Shown: in pieces, positions 44,444-54,324 of the stretch
How the letters are laid out: every line of letters starts with the position of its first letter
Numbering within the stretch: the stretch's first letter is position 1
Assembly (NCBI GenBank): GCA_025210805.1
Contig: JAOAQX010000034.1
Location: forward strand, 62,001-126,000
Length of the DNA stretch: 64,000 nt
Origin: Flavobacteriales bacterium
GTDB lineage: Bacteria; Bacteroidota; Bacteroidia; Flavobacteriales; CAJXXR01
Reading direction: 5' to 3'
The notes under the pieces: generated by a model
What the model was told of the DNA's origin: nothing
Databases searched by the model: none
Seen by the model: the letters and a program-made list of their open reading frames with translations, nothing else
Made by a program: the position numbers and the translations under genes

Positions 44444-45469
44444 ATGAAAGAACAATCAGAAGAAAATTACGAACACGAAAACCTAATTGTGGAGCCTGGT
44501 GCAGAAAGTATTAGAATAGACAAATACATTCTCAATCATATTTCTAGGGAAAAATACTCTAGAACTAAGCTCCAACAGATGTGTGAAAACGGTTTGATAA
44601 CGGTAAATGATCAAAACGTAAAATCCAACTATAAGGTAAGACCTAATGATGTCATTTCTATTTCTAAGCCTTATCCTGTGTTTAGCAATGAGCTTATTGC
44701 CGAAGATATTCCATTGGATATTATTTATGAAGATGATGACCTTGTTGTAGTCAACAAACCAGCAGGAATGGTCGTTCATCCTTCCTACGGTCATTACTCT
44801 GGAACACTCGTAAATGCTTTATTGTTTCATATAAATCAGCTTGCCACTCCACGAGAAGAAGGAAGACCAGGCTTGGTTCACAGAATCGATAAACTTACTT
44901 CAGGATTATTGGTTGTAGCCAAAACTGATGCTGCTTTAGCTTATTTATCTGAACAATTTGCAGAGAAAACTTCCAAAAGAAAATATCTTGCCCTTGTTTG
45001 GGGAGATGTCATTGAAGACGAAGGAACAATTGTAGGACATATTGGTAGATCTCGAAAAAACAGACAATTACGTTATGTTTTTGAAGATGGATCTGAAGGA
45101 AAACATGCCGTTACACACTACAAAGTAGTTGAGCGTTTTGGCTACACAACCCTAGTTGAGTGCCAGTTAGAAACAGGAAGAACACATCAAATTCGTGTAC
45201 ATTTCCAATATCTCGGTCATCCACTTTTTGGAGATCCAGAATATGGTGGAGACAAAATACTCAAAGGAACTACTTTTACAAAATATCGACAATTTGTAAA
45301 TAATTGTTTTGCCCTAGCTCCTAGGCAAAACCTACATGCAAAGACACTTGGTTTTGAGCATCCAACTACAAAAGAATGGATGAGTTTCGACTCAGAATTG
45401 GCAGATGACATGAAAGAAGTCATTGAAAAATGGCGTAGCTACGCTTATCAAAAATCTCTGAAAAACTAA
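44444..45469 (+). CDS. RluA-family 23S rRNA pseudouridine synthase (RluD-like)
   Basis: 341 residues. An N-terminal S4 RNA-binding domain (about 20-80: RIDKYILNHISREKYSRTKLQ) is followed by the RluA catalytic domain. The active-site Asp lies in LVHRIDKLTSGLLVVAKTD, with VNKPAGMVVHP before it and ETGRTHQIRVHFQYLGHPLFGDPEYGG after it. The S4 plus RluA architecture is that of RluD/RluC; RluD is more likely from the HPLFGDPEYGG loop. Confidence 0.93.
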   Translation: MKEQSEENYEHENLIVEPGAESIRIDKYILNHISREKYSRTKLQQMCENGLITVNDQNVKSNYKVRPNDVISISKPYPVFSNELIAEDIPLDIIYEDDDLVVVNKPAGMVVHPSYGHYSGTLVNALLFHINQLATPREEGRPGLVHRIDKLTSGLLVVAKTDAALAYLSEQFAEKTSKRKYLALVWGDVIEDEGTIVGHIGRSRKNRQLRYVFEDGSEGKHAVTHYKVVERFGYTTLVECQLETGRTHQIRVHFQYLGHPLFGDPEYGGDKILKGTTFTKYRQFVNNCFALAPRQNLHAKTLGFEHPTTKEWMSFDSELADDMKEVIEKWRSYAYQKSLKN

Positions 45470-45471
45470 TT

Positions 45472-46674
45472 TTGGATAAACTCAAAAGTCTTTCTATTCC
45501 CATGATGGCAATAATGATGTCCTTGGTAGCTCTTACCATTGATATCATGTTGCCAGCTTTTCCTCAAATGAGCCAAGATTTACAGTTGGAAAATGAAAAT
45601 CAAATTCAACTGATTATTTCCATGGTATTTTTAGGAATGGCAATAGGACAAATTTTCTATGGTCCTATTTCTGATGCATTAGGTAGGAAACCAGCCATTT
45701 TCATTGGTTTTTGGGTTTTTGTTTTAGGTTCTTTTCTCTGTCTTTTTACAGAAGATATCTATTGGATGAGTGCTGGTAGAATGCTACAAGGAATTGGTCT
45801 TTCTGCCAATAGAATTGTATGTGTGGCGATTATTAGAGATCAATTTAAAGGAGAAGAAATGGCAAAGGTAATGTCTTTAATTATGTCATTTTTTATTATC
45901 GTTCCTGCCCTCGCCCCTAGTTTAGGCGATATTTTATTAGAAATAATTAACTGGAAAGGAATCTTTTTGCTCATTTTGATTGTGGCTTCTGCTACCACAC
46001 TTTGGTTTTATCTAAGACAGAAAGAAACTTTAGCCGAAACTCATAGAATTCCTTTAAGTTTTAGAAATAGTTTTAAAGCTTTAAAAGAAATTTATGCCCA
46101 CAAAAAATCGAGATACTTCACCATTATTTCAGGCTTCATTTTAGGTTTATTTTTAGGATACTTAAACTCTATTCAGCAAATAGTTGACAAAGTATATCAT
46201 CAAGAAAAGTATTTTGCAATATGGTTTGGCGTTTTCGCTCTTTTCATTGGTACTGCTTCCTTCTTAAATAGAAAATTAGTGACACTTTTTGGAATGGAGA
46301 ATCTTGTCAAACGAGCTTTAACTCTTTTAGCAATAAGCTCTGGAATTGTTGCCTTAGTGATTGCATTTGACCCTTCACTTATCATCTTTCCTGTTTTTGT
46401 GTTTCTTGTGGGTTGGATGTTGTTTCTCGTTGGAATTATTTTTGGAAATACAAATGCCATTATTCTCGAACCTTTAGGACATATAGCAGGAATTGCCACT
46501 TCTGTTGTTGGTGCATTTTCTACATTTATATCCATTCCTTTAGGAATACTTGTTGGGCAAAATTTTGATAACAATATTCTGCCCATGTTTTTAGGAATCT
46601 TTGTTTACTCGGCAATTTCTTGGATTATTTATCATCTTTTGGTGAAAAAAAGTACTACTGCTTTGTCCATTTAG
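45472..46674 (+). CDS. MFS drug-efflux transporter, Bcr/CflA type
   Basis: 400 residues with about 12 membrane segments. The Bcr/CflA signature is clear: DIMLPAFPQMSQDL at the N-terminus, MAIGQIFYGPISDALGRKPAIF (motif A), and GRMLQGIGLSANRIV (motif D-like). It is translated from a TTG 3 bp after the previous stop, or from an ATG at 45502. Its last 20 bp overlap the end of the convergent gene on the other strand. Confidence 0.9.
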   Translation: MDKLKSLSIPMMAIMMSLVALTIDIMLPAFPQMSQDLQLENENQIQLIISMVFLGMAIGQIFYGPISDALGRKPAIFIGFWVFVLGSFLCLFTEDIYWMSAGRMLQGIGLSANRIVCVAIIRDQFKGEEMAKVMSLIMSFFIIVPALAPSLGDILLEIINWKGIFLLILIVASATTLWFYLRQKETLAETHRIPLSFRNSFKALKEIYAHKKSRYFTIISGFILGLFLGYLNSIQQIVDKVYHQEKYFAIWFGVFALFIGTASFLNRKLVTLFGMENLVKRALTLLAISSGIVALVIAFDPSLIIFPVFVFLVGWMLFLVGIIFGNTNAIILEPLGHIAGIATSVVGAFSTFISIPLGILVGQNFDNNILPMFLGIFVYSAISWIIYHLLVKKSTTALSI

Positions 46675-49345
46675 AACGATAGTAATTCTTATTTGTTTTT
46701 ATCTCAACAAAATAGACTCCCGCGGGTAAGTCATCCACAGAAATAATGTTTTCTTCTCCTTCGATGAATTTCAATTCAAATCCTAATGCATTTCTAAAAC
46801 GGAGGAAATGTATCTGTTCTTCATTAGGCAAATTTGAATATAGCTGAACAAAATCTCGTCCTGGATTAGGCACTAAGCTAAAAACAGTATTTTTATGATA
46901 TTCTTTAATGGATAAATCTGGATAAAGCATTAGCTCCAATGAGTCTAGACAATTTCCACTTTGCATATATACCACCACTTTATTAGAATCTCCATTGGCT
47001 ATAAAGTATGCCTCATTCCCTTCTTGTAAAGTACTGTTATCTATTTTCCATGTAATGGAATCTGATGGTTCTGAATTAGAAATTAAAACGACCGAGTCAC
47101 CTACAGAATAATGACTAGGAGAAACGGAAATTGATGAAATTTCGGGGCAAATTTTCTGTAAATAAACACGGAAATTTCTTTTATCAATCATATCCATAAA
47201 TCCATCGGCATTGTAGTCAGCAAAATAATAGTTTTGAATTCCTTCATTAAGTATTGCATCATTAATTTCATAAGAATCGTGATAATTTCCATCGAAATCA
47301 GAAAGATATAAGTGATGTTTACCATTTTGCAAGACTAAATAATCAATAAAACCGTCATGATTAATCATTCCCACATTTTCAATGATCATATTATTTGCAG
47401 TATCAAAAGGAAGACTCTGTAGAGTATCAAAATCATCAACACCATCATATCTATGCCATCCGTATTTTAATACAATATCATCAAAACCATCTTGATCAAC
47501 ATCTACAAGACCTTTATAAAAAGTGGTAAAACTTTTGGAAAATTTTGTAAAGCTTCCGTTGCTATTTTGGGTGTAGAAATAATATCGATATACATAAGGG
47601 GCTGTTTGTTTTTTTATTCTCGTAAAACAAACAATATCATTCAAGTTATCATTATTGATATCCAAAACTTCAATGGAGGTAATTCTCAAATTATTCAAAT
47701 ATGGATCCACCATTACATCACTAAGTGTTGAGTCTATTCCTGTTTGATTGTAATGAATTTTTAGATCAAAACTGGTATTAAAACTTACTAAATCTACTTT
47801 ACCGTCGTGGTTTAAATCTCCAATTCCTGTTGCCTTTATCTGGCTCATTTGTCCGTGATTCATTTTAGGCTGATAATAGGCATTTGTTGTACTATCTATT
47901 AAGAAAAAATTACCACTATAATTAAAGTAGTATGGTGCCGTATGATTTTTGTCGGCATCTTGTTTAAATGCTAACCAAAAAGGAATATTTGCTGTATCTG
48001 CTTGGGCAACTACCGATTTTTTAAAACCCTCATTTTTATTCTCTTGTACAATAATATTTCCATCTGCCAATGCCATTAACTCAACAAAATCGCCATCATG
48101 AGTATTCGTCGCAGAATAATTTAAAGGCTGAGCTGGATTTGAAAGTATTTGAGCTTGATTGTTTAAATATAAACTAAAAGTATATTCTGTAGGCGTAGTA
48201 GAAGGATACACTGTTTTATACCCCACTCTTAGTGTGTCAACTATTCCATTATTATCAAAATCGGAATATTCTAATTTTACATATTGCTTTCTAGTTAGAA
48301 AGAAGCTCGTTTCCTTAGGGAAATAGGTGGTTGCATAAGTTTGTGGATCTTTATAAAAGTGAAACTCAATTGGAAATCCAGAAAACGTTGCACCAACTGA
48401 TGCCATTCCATAAATATCCATTATTGAATCATTATTTAAATCTTGAAACCCACATTCATATTCTACTTGACTATTTATATAGATAAAAGTATCTTGTTTT
48501 TGTACCCACTCATTTTCTAAAGCATATATTGCAAATCGATTCCAATTGTTTTTATAGTTAATTAAAATTTGCTTAGTCGTGTCCTTTGAGTTTGGTTTAG
48601 GATTATATACTGCTAGCTCATTTACTGAATACGTCCAAGTGAATGATGGCCAATTGGGATTTGGATAAATAATCCCTATAATGGTATCTACTGCAGTAGT
48701 TTGAGCAACAAATCCCGAAGAATTCCCTGCATTATATTGTAGTATTCCTATGGAGTCTGAAACTATCGCAAAAGAAACTGCATCTTGAATTTGATCGCCG
48801 TTCATATCCAACAATGCGAGGTTTTTATTGGATTGAGATTCCAAAACTTGTTGAGTAAAATTTCCCGTACCATCGTTTGACAATAATCTTAGTCCCGCAC
48901 TGGTTCCCACCAATATATCTTGATCACTATCTTGATCAAAATCTGCTATTTCTAATGCCGTTTTTTTGGTATAAACCCCTAAAAACTGCTTTGTTAAATT
49001 ATTCTGATTATCTGAAAATAGAATATATAAATTTGAATCAATAATTGAAATGAAGTCCAAATTTGAATCCCCGTTAAAATCAGAGGCTTTTAAAACAATC
49101 TCTGTATTTAATATATGATAATACCTATGTGGTTTAAAGAAATTTGCACCTCTATTTTCATAATAAACTATCGAATTTTCACCGGTAATTACTAAATCAA
49201 TCTCACCATCGGAATTGACATCTTCATGTACGGCATATCGAATTGTATCTCCTTTAAAATCAGGATTCAAAATATCAAAATCAATATTTTGAGCAATAAG
49301 GCTTATTGGAAAGATAAACAATAAAAAGAAAAATAATCTAAACAT
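46655..49345 (-). CDS. Secreted FG-GAP/VCBS-repeat protein with T9SS sorting domain
   Basis: 896 residues. A signal peptide (FFFLLFIFPISLIAQ) is followed by many FG-GAP-type repeats with calcium-like loops (DVNSDGEID, DFNGDSNLD, DFDQDSDQDI, DLNHDGKVD, DYNADGFMD), expected to form beta-propellers. A short Ig/PKD-like part (about 730-815) precedes the C-terminal T9SS sorting domain (FSLVPNPGRDFVQLYS ... LPAGVYFVEIKT). It is probably a cell-surface or secreted adhesin-like protein. No enzyme domain was seen. Confidence 0.9.
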   Translation of the reverse strand: MFRLFFFLLFIFPISLIAQNIDFDILNPDFKGDTIRYAVHEDVNSDGEIDLVITGENSIVYYENRGANFFKPHRYYHILNTEIVLKASDFNGDSNLDFISIIDSNLYILFSDNQNNLTKQFLGVYTKKTALEIADFDQDSDQDILVGTSAGLRLLSNDGTGNFTQQVLESQSNKNLALLDMNGDQIQDAVSFAIVSDSIGILQYNAGNSSGFVAQTTAVDTIIGIIYPNPNWPSFTWTYSVNELAVYNPKPNSKDTTKQILINYKNNWNRFAIYALENEWVQKQDTFIYINSQVEYECGFQDLNNDSIMDIYGMASVGATFSGFPIEFHFYKDPQTYATTYFPKETSFFLTRKQYVKLEYSDFDNNGIVDTLRVGYKTVYPSTTPTEYTFSLYLNNQAQILSNPAQPLNYSATNTHDGDFVELMALADGNIIVQENKNEGFKKSVVAQADTANIPFWLAFKQDADKNHTAPYYFNYSGNFFLIDSTTNAYYQPKMNHGQMSQIKATGIGDLNHDGKVDLVSFNTSFDLKIHYNQTGIDSTLSDVMVDPYLNNLRITSIEVLDINNDNLNDIVCFTRIKKQTAPYVYRYYFYTQNSNGSFTKFSKSFTTFYKGLVDVDQDGFDDIVLKYGWHRYDGVDDFDTLQSLPFDTANNMIIENVGMINHDGFIDYLVLQNGKHHLYLSDFDGNYHDSYEINDAILNEGIQNYYFADYNADGFMDMIDKRNFRVYLQKICPEISSISVSPSHYSVGDSVVLISNSEPSDSITWKIDNSTLQEGNEAYFIANGDSNKVVVYMQSGNCLDSLELMLYPDLSIKEYHKNTVFSLVPNPGRDFVQLYSNLPNEEQIHFLRFRNALGFELKFIEGEENIISVDDLPAGVYFVEIKTNKNYYRSKWTKQ

Positions 49346-49496
49346 ACTAAAAGAATAAAAATGATTAAAACAGCTCTAATATAGAGATATTAACCTTAAT
49401 TTACTCTTGGATAATTATTTTAATTCTTAAAAAATGTTAATACAGAGGATTATCCTTTGTTTTTGGGTGTGTTTTAATGTAAGTGGGAAGTTCTCG

Positions 49497-49828
49497 ATAC
49501 AATTTCTTTTTCGTTTCTCTACAAAGAAATCACTCGAACTGACAGAGATATAAAAATTGCATCAACTCTGTCAGTTCGAGTGGTTTTTGATGGAAAGCAA
49601 TGGAATCAAAAATTGTATCGAGAACTCTTTTCCGTTTCTCTACAGAGAAATCACTTCCCGATGGGTCGGGACAGGCTGAACTGACAGAGATATAAAAATT
49701 GTATCAACTCTGTCAGTTCGAGTGGTTTTTGATGGAAAGCAATGGAATCAAAAATTGTATCGAGAACTCTTTTCCGTTTCTCTACAGAGAAATCACTTCC
49801 CGATGGGTCGGGACAGGCTGAACTGACA
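49497..49828. repeat. 142-bp tandem repeat, two full copies plus a partial one
   Basis: The unit recurs with an exact 142-bp period (49561 to 49703, 49620 to 49762), with a degenerate third start at 49497. Each unit holds a long dyad: CTCGAACTGACAGAG against CTCTGTCAGTTCGAG across about 20 bp. REP-like CCCGATGGGTCGGG lies within. This type of dispersed repeat is common in flavobacterial genomes, from memory. The rest of 49346-49853 has no gene. Confidence 0.85.
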
Positions 49829-49853
49829 AAACAATAAAAATTTATTCGTTAGT

Positions 49854-51005
49854 TTACGATAAAACTCCTGCCTTTTTATAGAGTTCTACAAGTTTTTCAA
49901 CGGCATAATCTACTTCTTCTACTGTAGAAAATTTTGAAAAAGAAAATCTTACCGCTGGTCTATTCATATCTGCTTTAATTCCTTCCAAAACATGAGAGCC
50001 TTTATCTGACCCAGATGAACAGGCAGAACCTCCAGAACAACAGATTCCCAAGATATCTAGATGAAATAATAACATGGCTGCATTTGGTGTTTCGGGAAGT
50101 GAAACATTTAAAACAGTATATAAGCTTCTATCTAAATTTGCCGAATCTCCATTAAAATACACGCCAGGAAGCTTTTCCTCCAATTGACTAATCATATGTT
50201 TTTTTACTGATTCAATATGATTTTTATGTCCTTCGAGGTCTTCATAAGCAACATCCATTGCTTTTGAAAGACCTACAATTCCCGCAAGATTTTCTGTTCC
50301 TCCACGGAATCCTCTTTCCTGTGCACCTCCATGAATCATTGGTGCAACCTTTACATCTTTATTGATATATAGAAAACCGATTCCTTTTGGACCATGAAAT
50401 TTATGGGCAGCACAAGTGATAAAGTCTACATCGAAATCTTCTAAATCATAGGCATAATGAGCCATAGACTGAACGGTATCTGTATGAAAATAAGCACCAT
50501 GCTTTCTACAAATAGTAGAAACTTCTTTAGCTGGAAGTAGGTTTCCGATCTCATTATTGGCGTACATAAGCGAAACCAAAGTTTTTTCAGGATTGTCTGA
50601 CAACAGTTGCTCTAGATGATCTAAATCAACATGTCCTTTTTTATCTACGCTAACATAAGATAATTTTATTCCTTCAATATCCTTGATATTCTCTGCTGTA
50701 TGCCCTACAGCATGATGTTCTAATTCAGAGGTTATGATATGTTTAACATCTAAATGCCTTACAGAACAATTGATTGCCATATTGTCGGCTTCGGTACCTC
50801 CAGAAGTGAAAACGATTTCTGAGGGAAGACAATTGAGATGTTTCGCCACATTTTTTCTTGATGACTCTATTAGACCCTTACTTTTTCTTCCCAAAAAATG
50901 GGTAGATGATGGGTTTCCAAAATAGTTCTTTAGAACATCTGCCATAGCATCCACTACTTGTGAATCCATGGGCGTAGTAGCGGCATTGTCTAGGTACACT
51001 CTCAT
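49854..51005 (-). CDS. Cysteine desulfurase (NifS/IscS family)
   Basis: A 383-residue PLP enzyme that moves sulfur from cysteine to Fe-S and thiolation pathways. Motifs: YLDNAATTPMDSQV, FTSGGTEADNMAIN, HHAVGHT, CAAHKFHGPKGIGFLY (PLP Lys) and CCSGGSACSSGSDKGSH (catalytic Cys). ATG 51005 gives the standard YLDNAATTP start; the frame is open to 51041. It follows glmM by 10 bp on the same strand. Confidence 0.94.
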   Translation of the reverse strand: MRVYLDNAATTPMDSQVVDAMADVLKNYFGNPSSTHFLGRKSKGLIESSRKNVAKHLNCLPSEIVFTSGGTEADNMAINCSVRHLDVKHIITSELEHHAVGHTAENIKDIEGIKLSYVSVDKKGHVDLDHLEQLLSDNPEKTLVSLMYANNEIGNLLPAKEVSTICRKHGAYFHTDTVQSMAHYAYDLEDFDVDFITCAAHKFHGPKGIGFLYINKDVKVAPMIHGGAQERGFRGGTENLAGIVGLSKAMDVAYEDLEGHKNHIESVKKHMISQLEEKLPGVYFNGDSANLDRSLYTVLNVSLPETPNAAMLLFHLDILGICCSGGSACSSGSDKGSHVLEGIKADMNRPAVRFSFSKFSTVEEVDYAVEKLVELYKKAGVLS

Positions 51006-51015
51006 ATTGTTAGTT

Positions 51016-52404
51016 TTATATAAGTTCTTTAATTTCTCCAATGAAACGATCTGCTAAATTATTTGCGGATTGTTCATTTGAAGATTCTGCATAGATTCTG
51101 ATAATTGGCTCAGTATTAGATTTTCTCATGTGAACCCATTCTTTCTCTATATATATCTTTACACCATCAATGGTGTTAACCTCATAGTTATTGCGATACT
51201 TTTCTTCCATTGAAGACAAAATTGCATCTACATTTATTTGAGGTGTTAGTTGTATTTTCTTTTTTGCAATAGTATAAGACGGGTATTGGTCTCTAAACTC
51301 CGTCATACTTTTGTCTGTATTTACAAAATGATTTAAAAATAAAGCCGTTCCCACCATAGCATCTCTTCCTGCGTGAAGTGTTGGGTAAATAACTCCACCA
51401 TTACCTTCTCCTCCAATAATAGCGTCTTCTTTTTTCATCATTTCTACAACATTTACTTCCCCTACGGCAGAACTAAAAGCTTTGTATGCTGTTTTTTCTT
51501 CGGTAATATCTCTTAGGGCTCTTGTAGAGGACATATTAGAAACTGTGTTTCCTGGTGTGTGATCCAAAATATAGTCTGCAACAGCTACTAATGTATATTC
51601 TTCTCCAAACATAGATCCATCTTCACATACAAAAGCTAAACGATCTACATCAGGATCTACCACGATTCCCAAATCGGCTTTTGTTTCTATAATTCGATCA
51701 GATAATGCTTTTAAATGATCTTTTAAAGGCTCTGGGTTATGCTCAAAATCTCCGTGCATCTCAGAGAACATCACTTCAACGTCTGTATATCCTAGCGCTT
51801 CCAATGTTTTCGGAATGGCAATTGCTCCAGTTGAGTTGATGGCATCTACAATAATCTTTAAAGGCTTTTTCTTATTCAAATCACCATTTACTAGAGGTAA
51901 ATCCATGATTTTTTCTATATGCAAATCAATTGCATTTTCAACAGTTTTTATGCTACCTAAATCACCAACTTTAGCAAAATCAAAACTTTCTTCTGATGCT
52001 ATATCTAAAATTCTTTGTCCATCTGCTGCCGAAATAAATTCTCCTTTTTCATTTAATAGTTTCAACGCATTCCATTGTTTTGGGTTATGACTTGCCGTAA
52101 GGATGATTCCTCCTTGGGCTGATTCCCAAACCACTGCCATTTCTACCGTTGGTGTTGTGGATAAATCTAAGTTGATTACATCAATTCCCATCATTTGAAG
52201 AGAAGAGATTACTAAAGATTGTACTAATGGACCTGAAATTCTTGCATCTCGTCCAATAACTATTTTAATTTTTCCATTATGACGATCTTGTAACCATTTC
52301 CCATAGCTACAAGCAAATTTTACAATATCTATTGGGGTAAGTGCATCATTTACCTTCCCTCCTATTTCTCCTCGGATACCCGAGATGGATTTTATTAAAG
52401 TCAT
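51016..52404 (-). CDS. glmM: Phosphoglucosamine mutase
   Basis: A 462-residue alpha-D-phosphohexomutase that turns glucosamine-6-phosphate into glucosamine-1-phosphate for UDP-GlcNAc. The phosphoserine loop is IILTASHNPKQWNALK. The metal loop is VDPDVDRLAF, the sugar-specificity loop is GGEGNGGV, and the phosphate-binding end is RKSNTEPIIRIYAES. GlmM is more likely than phosphomannomutase by the GEGNGGVI loop, but a broad hexomutase is possible. Confidence 0.85.
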   Translation of the reverse strand: MTLIKSISGIRGEIGGKVNDALTPIDIVKFACSYGKWLQDRHNGKIKIVIGRDARISGPLVQSLVISSLQMMGIDVINLDLSTTPTVEMAVVWESAQGGIILTASHNPKQWNALKLLNEKGEFISAADGQRILDIASEESFDFAKVGDLGSIKTVENAIDLHIEKIMDLPLVNGDLNKKKPLKIIVDAINSTGAIAIPKTLEALGYTDVEVMFSEMHGDFEHNPEPLKDHLKALSDRIIETKADLGIVVDPDVDRLAFVCEDGSMFGEEYTLVAVADYILDHTPGNTVSNMSSTRALRDITEEKTAYKAFSSAVGEVNVVEMMKKEDAIIGGEGNGGVIYPTLHAGRDAMVGTALFLNHFVNTDKSMTEFRDQYPSYTIAKKKIQLTPQINVDAILSSMEEKYRNNYEVNTIDGVKIYIEKEWVHMRKSNTEPIIRIYAESSNEQSANNLADRFIGEIKELI

Positions 52405-52431
52405 GCTTATTTTGTCTTTTTATTCGAAAAA

Positions 52432-52439
52432 CAAATATA
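52432..52439 (-). promoter_or_regulatory. -7 box for glmM
   Basis: The minus strand reads TATATTTG (TAnnTTTG), 27 bp before the start codon and downstream of the small RNA terminator. So glmM has its own promoter. Confidence 0.45.
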
Positions 52440-52576
52440 GGAAAATCAATTTTTCATTTGGTAATTTGAATGGCTTTTTTCAAGGAAAACTATAGGTTTC
52501 CAATATTGAATAAGACTCTTGGTAAATAAGTGTTCATACAATTCGTAAAAAAATCAAATATCAAATTTTCAAGCAC

Positions 52577-52606
52577 AAAAAAAAGAGATGATAAAATCAT
52601 CTCTTT
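52577..52606 (-). terminator. Terminator of the candidate small RNA
   Basis: Perfect 11-bp stem with a 3-nt loop and eight Ts after it on the minus strand (A-run 52577-52584). Confidence 0.75.
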
Positions 52607-52866
52607 ACAAGATACAAAAGAGGACTCGCACAAACCTTTTTGTATCTTTCTTGTTAAATTTTAAATTATAATGGATCATTATCTCTTATCTCAAAACTAC
52701 TGGAATTTTCAGGTGAAATAGGCTTTTTTTGATCACCTTGTTAAGTTTTAATCAGTATTTGGGATTTTTTCAAATTAAATGTCTGATTTCTTAATCAGAA
52801 TAGTATTATTTACATAAAAAATCACCTTATAATAAAACAACATACTGTTTTAATAATTTCATGATA
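52577..52866 (-). ncRNA. Candidate small RNA, about 290 nt
   Basis: On the minus strand a promoter is visible (TTG, 17 bp, TATATTTG at 52871-52878). No ORF of note follows. There is a strong hairpin AAGATACAAAA-AGG...CCT-CTTTTGTATCTT (52609-52648), then a terminator AAAGAGATGAT-TTT-ATCATCTCTTT with a T8 tail (52577-52606). I do not recognise the family. The 52440-52566 stretch and 52879-53190 show no gene; the latter is extremely AT-rich. Confidence 0.45.
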
Positions 52867-53190
52867 CACACAAATATATATAAAAAAATACAACACAATA
52901 AACACAAAATAAACTATATAGAATACATTACACCCTATTTTAATAACGATGTAATTTTCACATAAATAGGATAATAAATTTAACCCATGTTACACAGTAC
53001 TCATTTAAAACCATTCCCTTCTTTACCAAAGAACTTATCTATAATATACTATTGAGATGCGTGTGATTAATCTCACCCAAAAGAGTTATAAATAAAAAAA
53101 CAAACAACAGTGGTTTTATGTTCTTCTTTATATCTGCATTCATATTGATTCAATATCTTTACCAAAGAATCATTTTAGCTAAAATTTCTA

Positions 53191-54321
53191 ATGAGAATAG
53201 TTATTATTGGACCAGCACATCCTTTTAGAGGTGGAATTGCTACATATAACGAAAGACTTGCAAAGGCTTTTCAAGCTGACGGACACGAAGTAGATATTGT
53301 TACTTTTACCAAACAATATCCTAAGTTTTTATTCCCTGGTAAAACGCAATTTTCAGAGAGTCCTACTCCTCAAGATATTCATATTAAAAGAATGATTCAT
53401 GCCTATAATCCTTTAAATTGGATTAAAACTGGGCGAAAGTTACAAAAAGCACAATATGACTTGGTCATCGTAAGATATTGGCTACCGTTAATGGGTCCTG
53501 CTTTAGGAACAATTTTAAGGAGCATTAAAAAAAATAATTATAGCAAAATTATTGCTTTAGTAGACAATATGATTCCTCATGAAAAACGACCTGGAGACCA
53601 GCAATTTTCACAATATTTTGTTCAGCCTATTGATGGTTTTATGGCAATGACAGAAAGTGTAGTCCACGATATTAAAAAATTTGTTTCTCAAAAACCTATC
53701 AGCCTTTCTCCCCACCCACTTTTTGATAATTTTGGAAAAAAAATAGGTAAAGAACAAGCTTGCAAGCATTTAAAATTAGATCCAAACGATCGTTATATCC
53801 TATTCTTTGGACTTATTAGGAAATATAAAGGGCTCGATTGGTTGTTAGAAGCTTTTGCTCAATCTAATTTAGAGAAAGAAAATATCAAAATAATTGTTGC
53901 TGGTGAATACTATACAGATTCTGAATATTATCAGGAAATTATCAAAAAACACCAACTAGAATCTGCCGTATTGCAGTATGACTATTTCATCCCAGATGAG
54001 GAAGTAAAATACTTTTTCAATGCCTGTGATGTGGTTGTTCAGCCTTATAAATCGGCTACTCAAAGTGGGGTAACACAAATAGCCTATCATTTTGAAATCC
54101 CTATGATTGTCACTCGTGTAGGTGGTTTAGAAGAAATGTGTCCTGATAAAAAAGTTGGATTTGTGTCTGAACCAAACACAGAAGCTCTTTCAGAAAAGTT
54201 AAACGCTTTTTTTAGCCCAGAAAATCACATAAATTTTGAGAAGAATATCCAAATTGAAAAGAAAAAGTTTGCTTGGGATGTTTTATGCAAAAAATTCTAT
54301 GAACTTTACCAAAAATTATAA
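53191..54321 (+). CDS. GT4-type glycosyltransferase
   Basis: 376 residues of GT-B fold. The N-terminus IGPAHPFRGGIATYNERLAKAF is the donor/acceptor cleft start. The C-terminal half has ILFFGLIRKYKGLDWLLEAF, VAGEYY, and the E-x7-E-like region VVQPYKSATQSGVTQIAY. It is probably used for surface polysaccharide or LPS sugars. It is followed 3 bp later by the heptose gene, which supports an LPS/heptose link. Confidence 0.86.
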   Translation: MRIVIIGPAHPFRGGIATYNERLAKAFQADGHEVDIVTFTKQYPKFLFPGKTQFSESPTPQDIHIKRMIHAYNPLNWIKTGRKLQKAQYDLVIVRYWLPLMGPALGTILRSIKKNNYSKIIALVDNMIPHEKRPGDQQFSQYFVQPIDGFMAMTESVVHDIKKFVSQKPISLSPHPLFDNFGKKIGKEQACKHLKLDPNDRYILFFGLIRKYKGLDWLLEAFAQSNLEKENIKIIVAGEYYTDSEYYQEIIKKHQLESAVLQYDYFIPDEEVKYFFNACDVVVQPYKSATQSGVTQIAYHFEIPMIVTRVGGLEEMCPDKKVGFVSEPNTEALSEKLNAFFSPENHINFEKNIQIEKKKFAWDVLCKKFYELYQKL

Positions 54322-54324
54322 GAA

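Noticed and set aside
49497-49828. Insertion sequence
   Set aside because: There is no transposase frame in the repeat; the unit is only 142 bp and tandem.
52577-52866. glmS-type riboswitch or glmM leader
   Set aside because: The strong terminator ends the RNA 170 bp before glmM, and glmM has its own promoter box. No resemblance to the glmS ribozyme core was seen.
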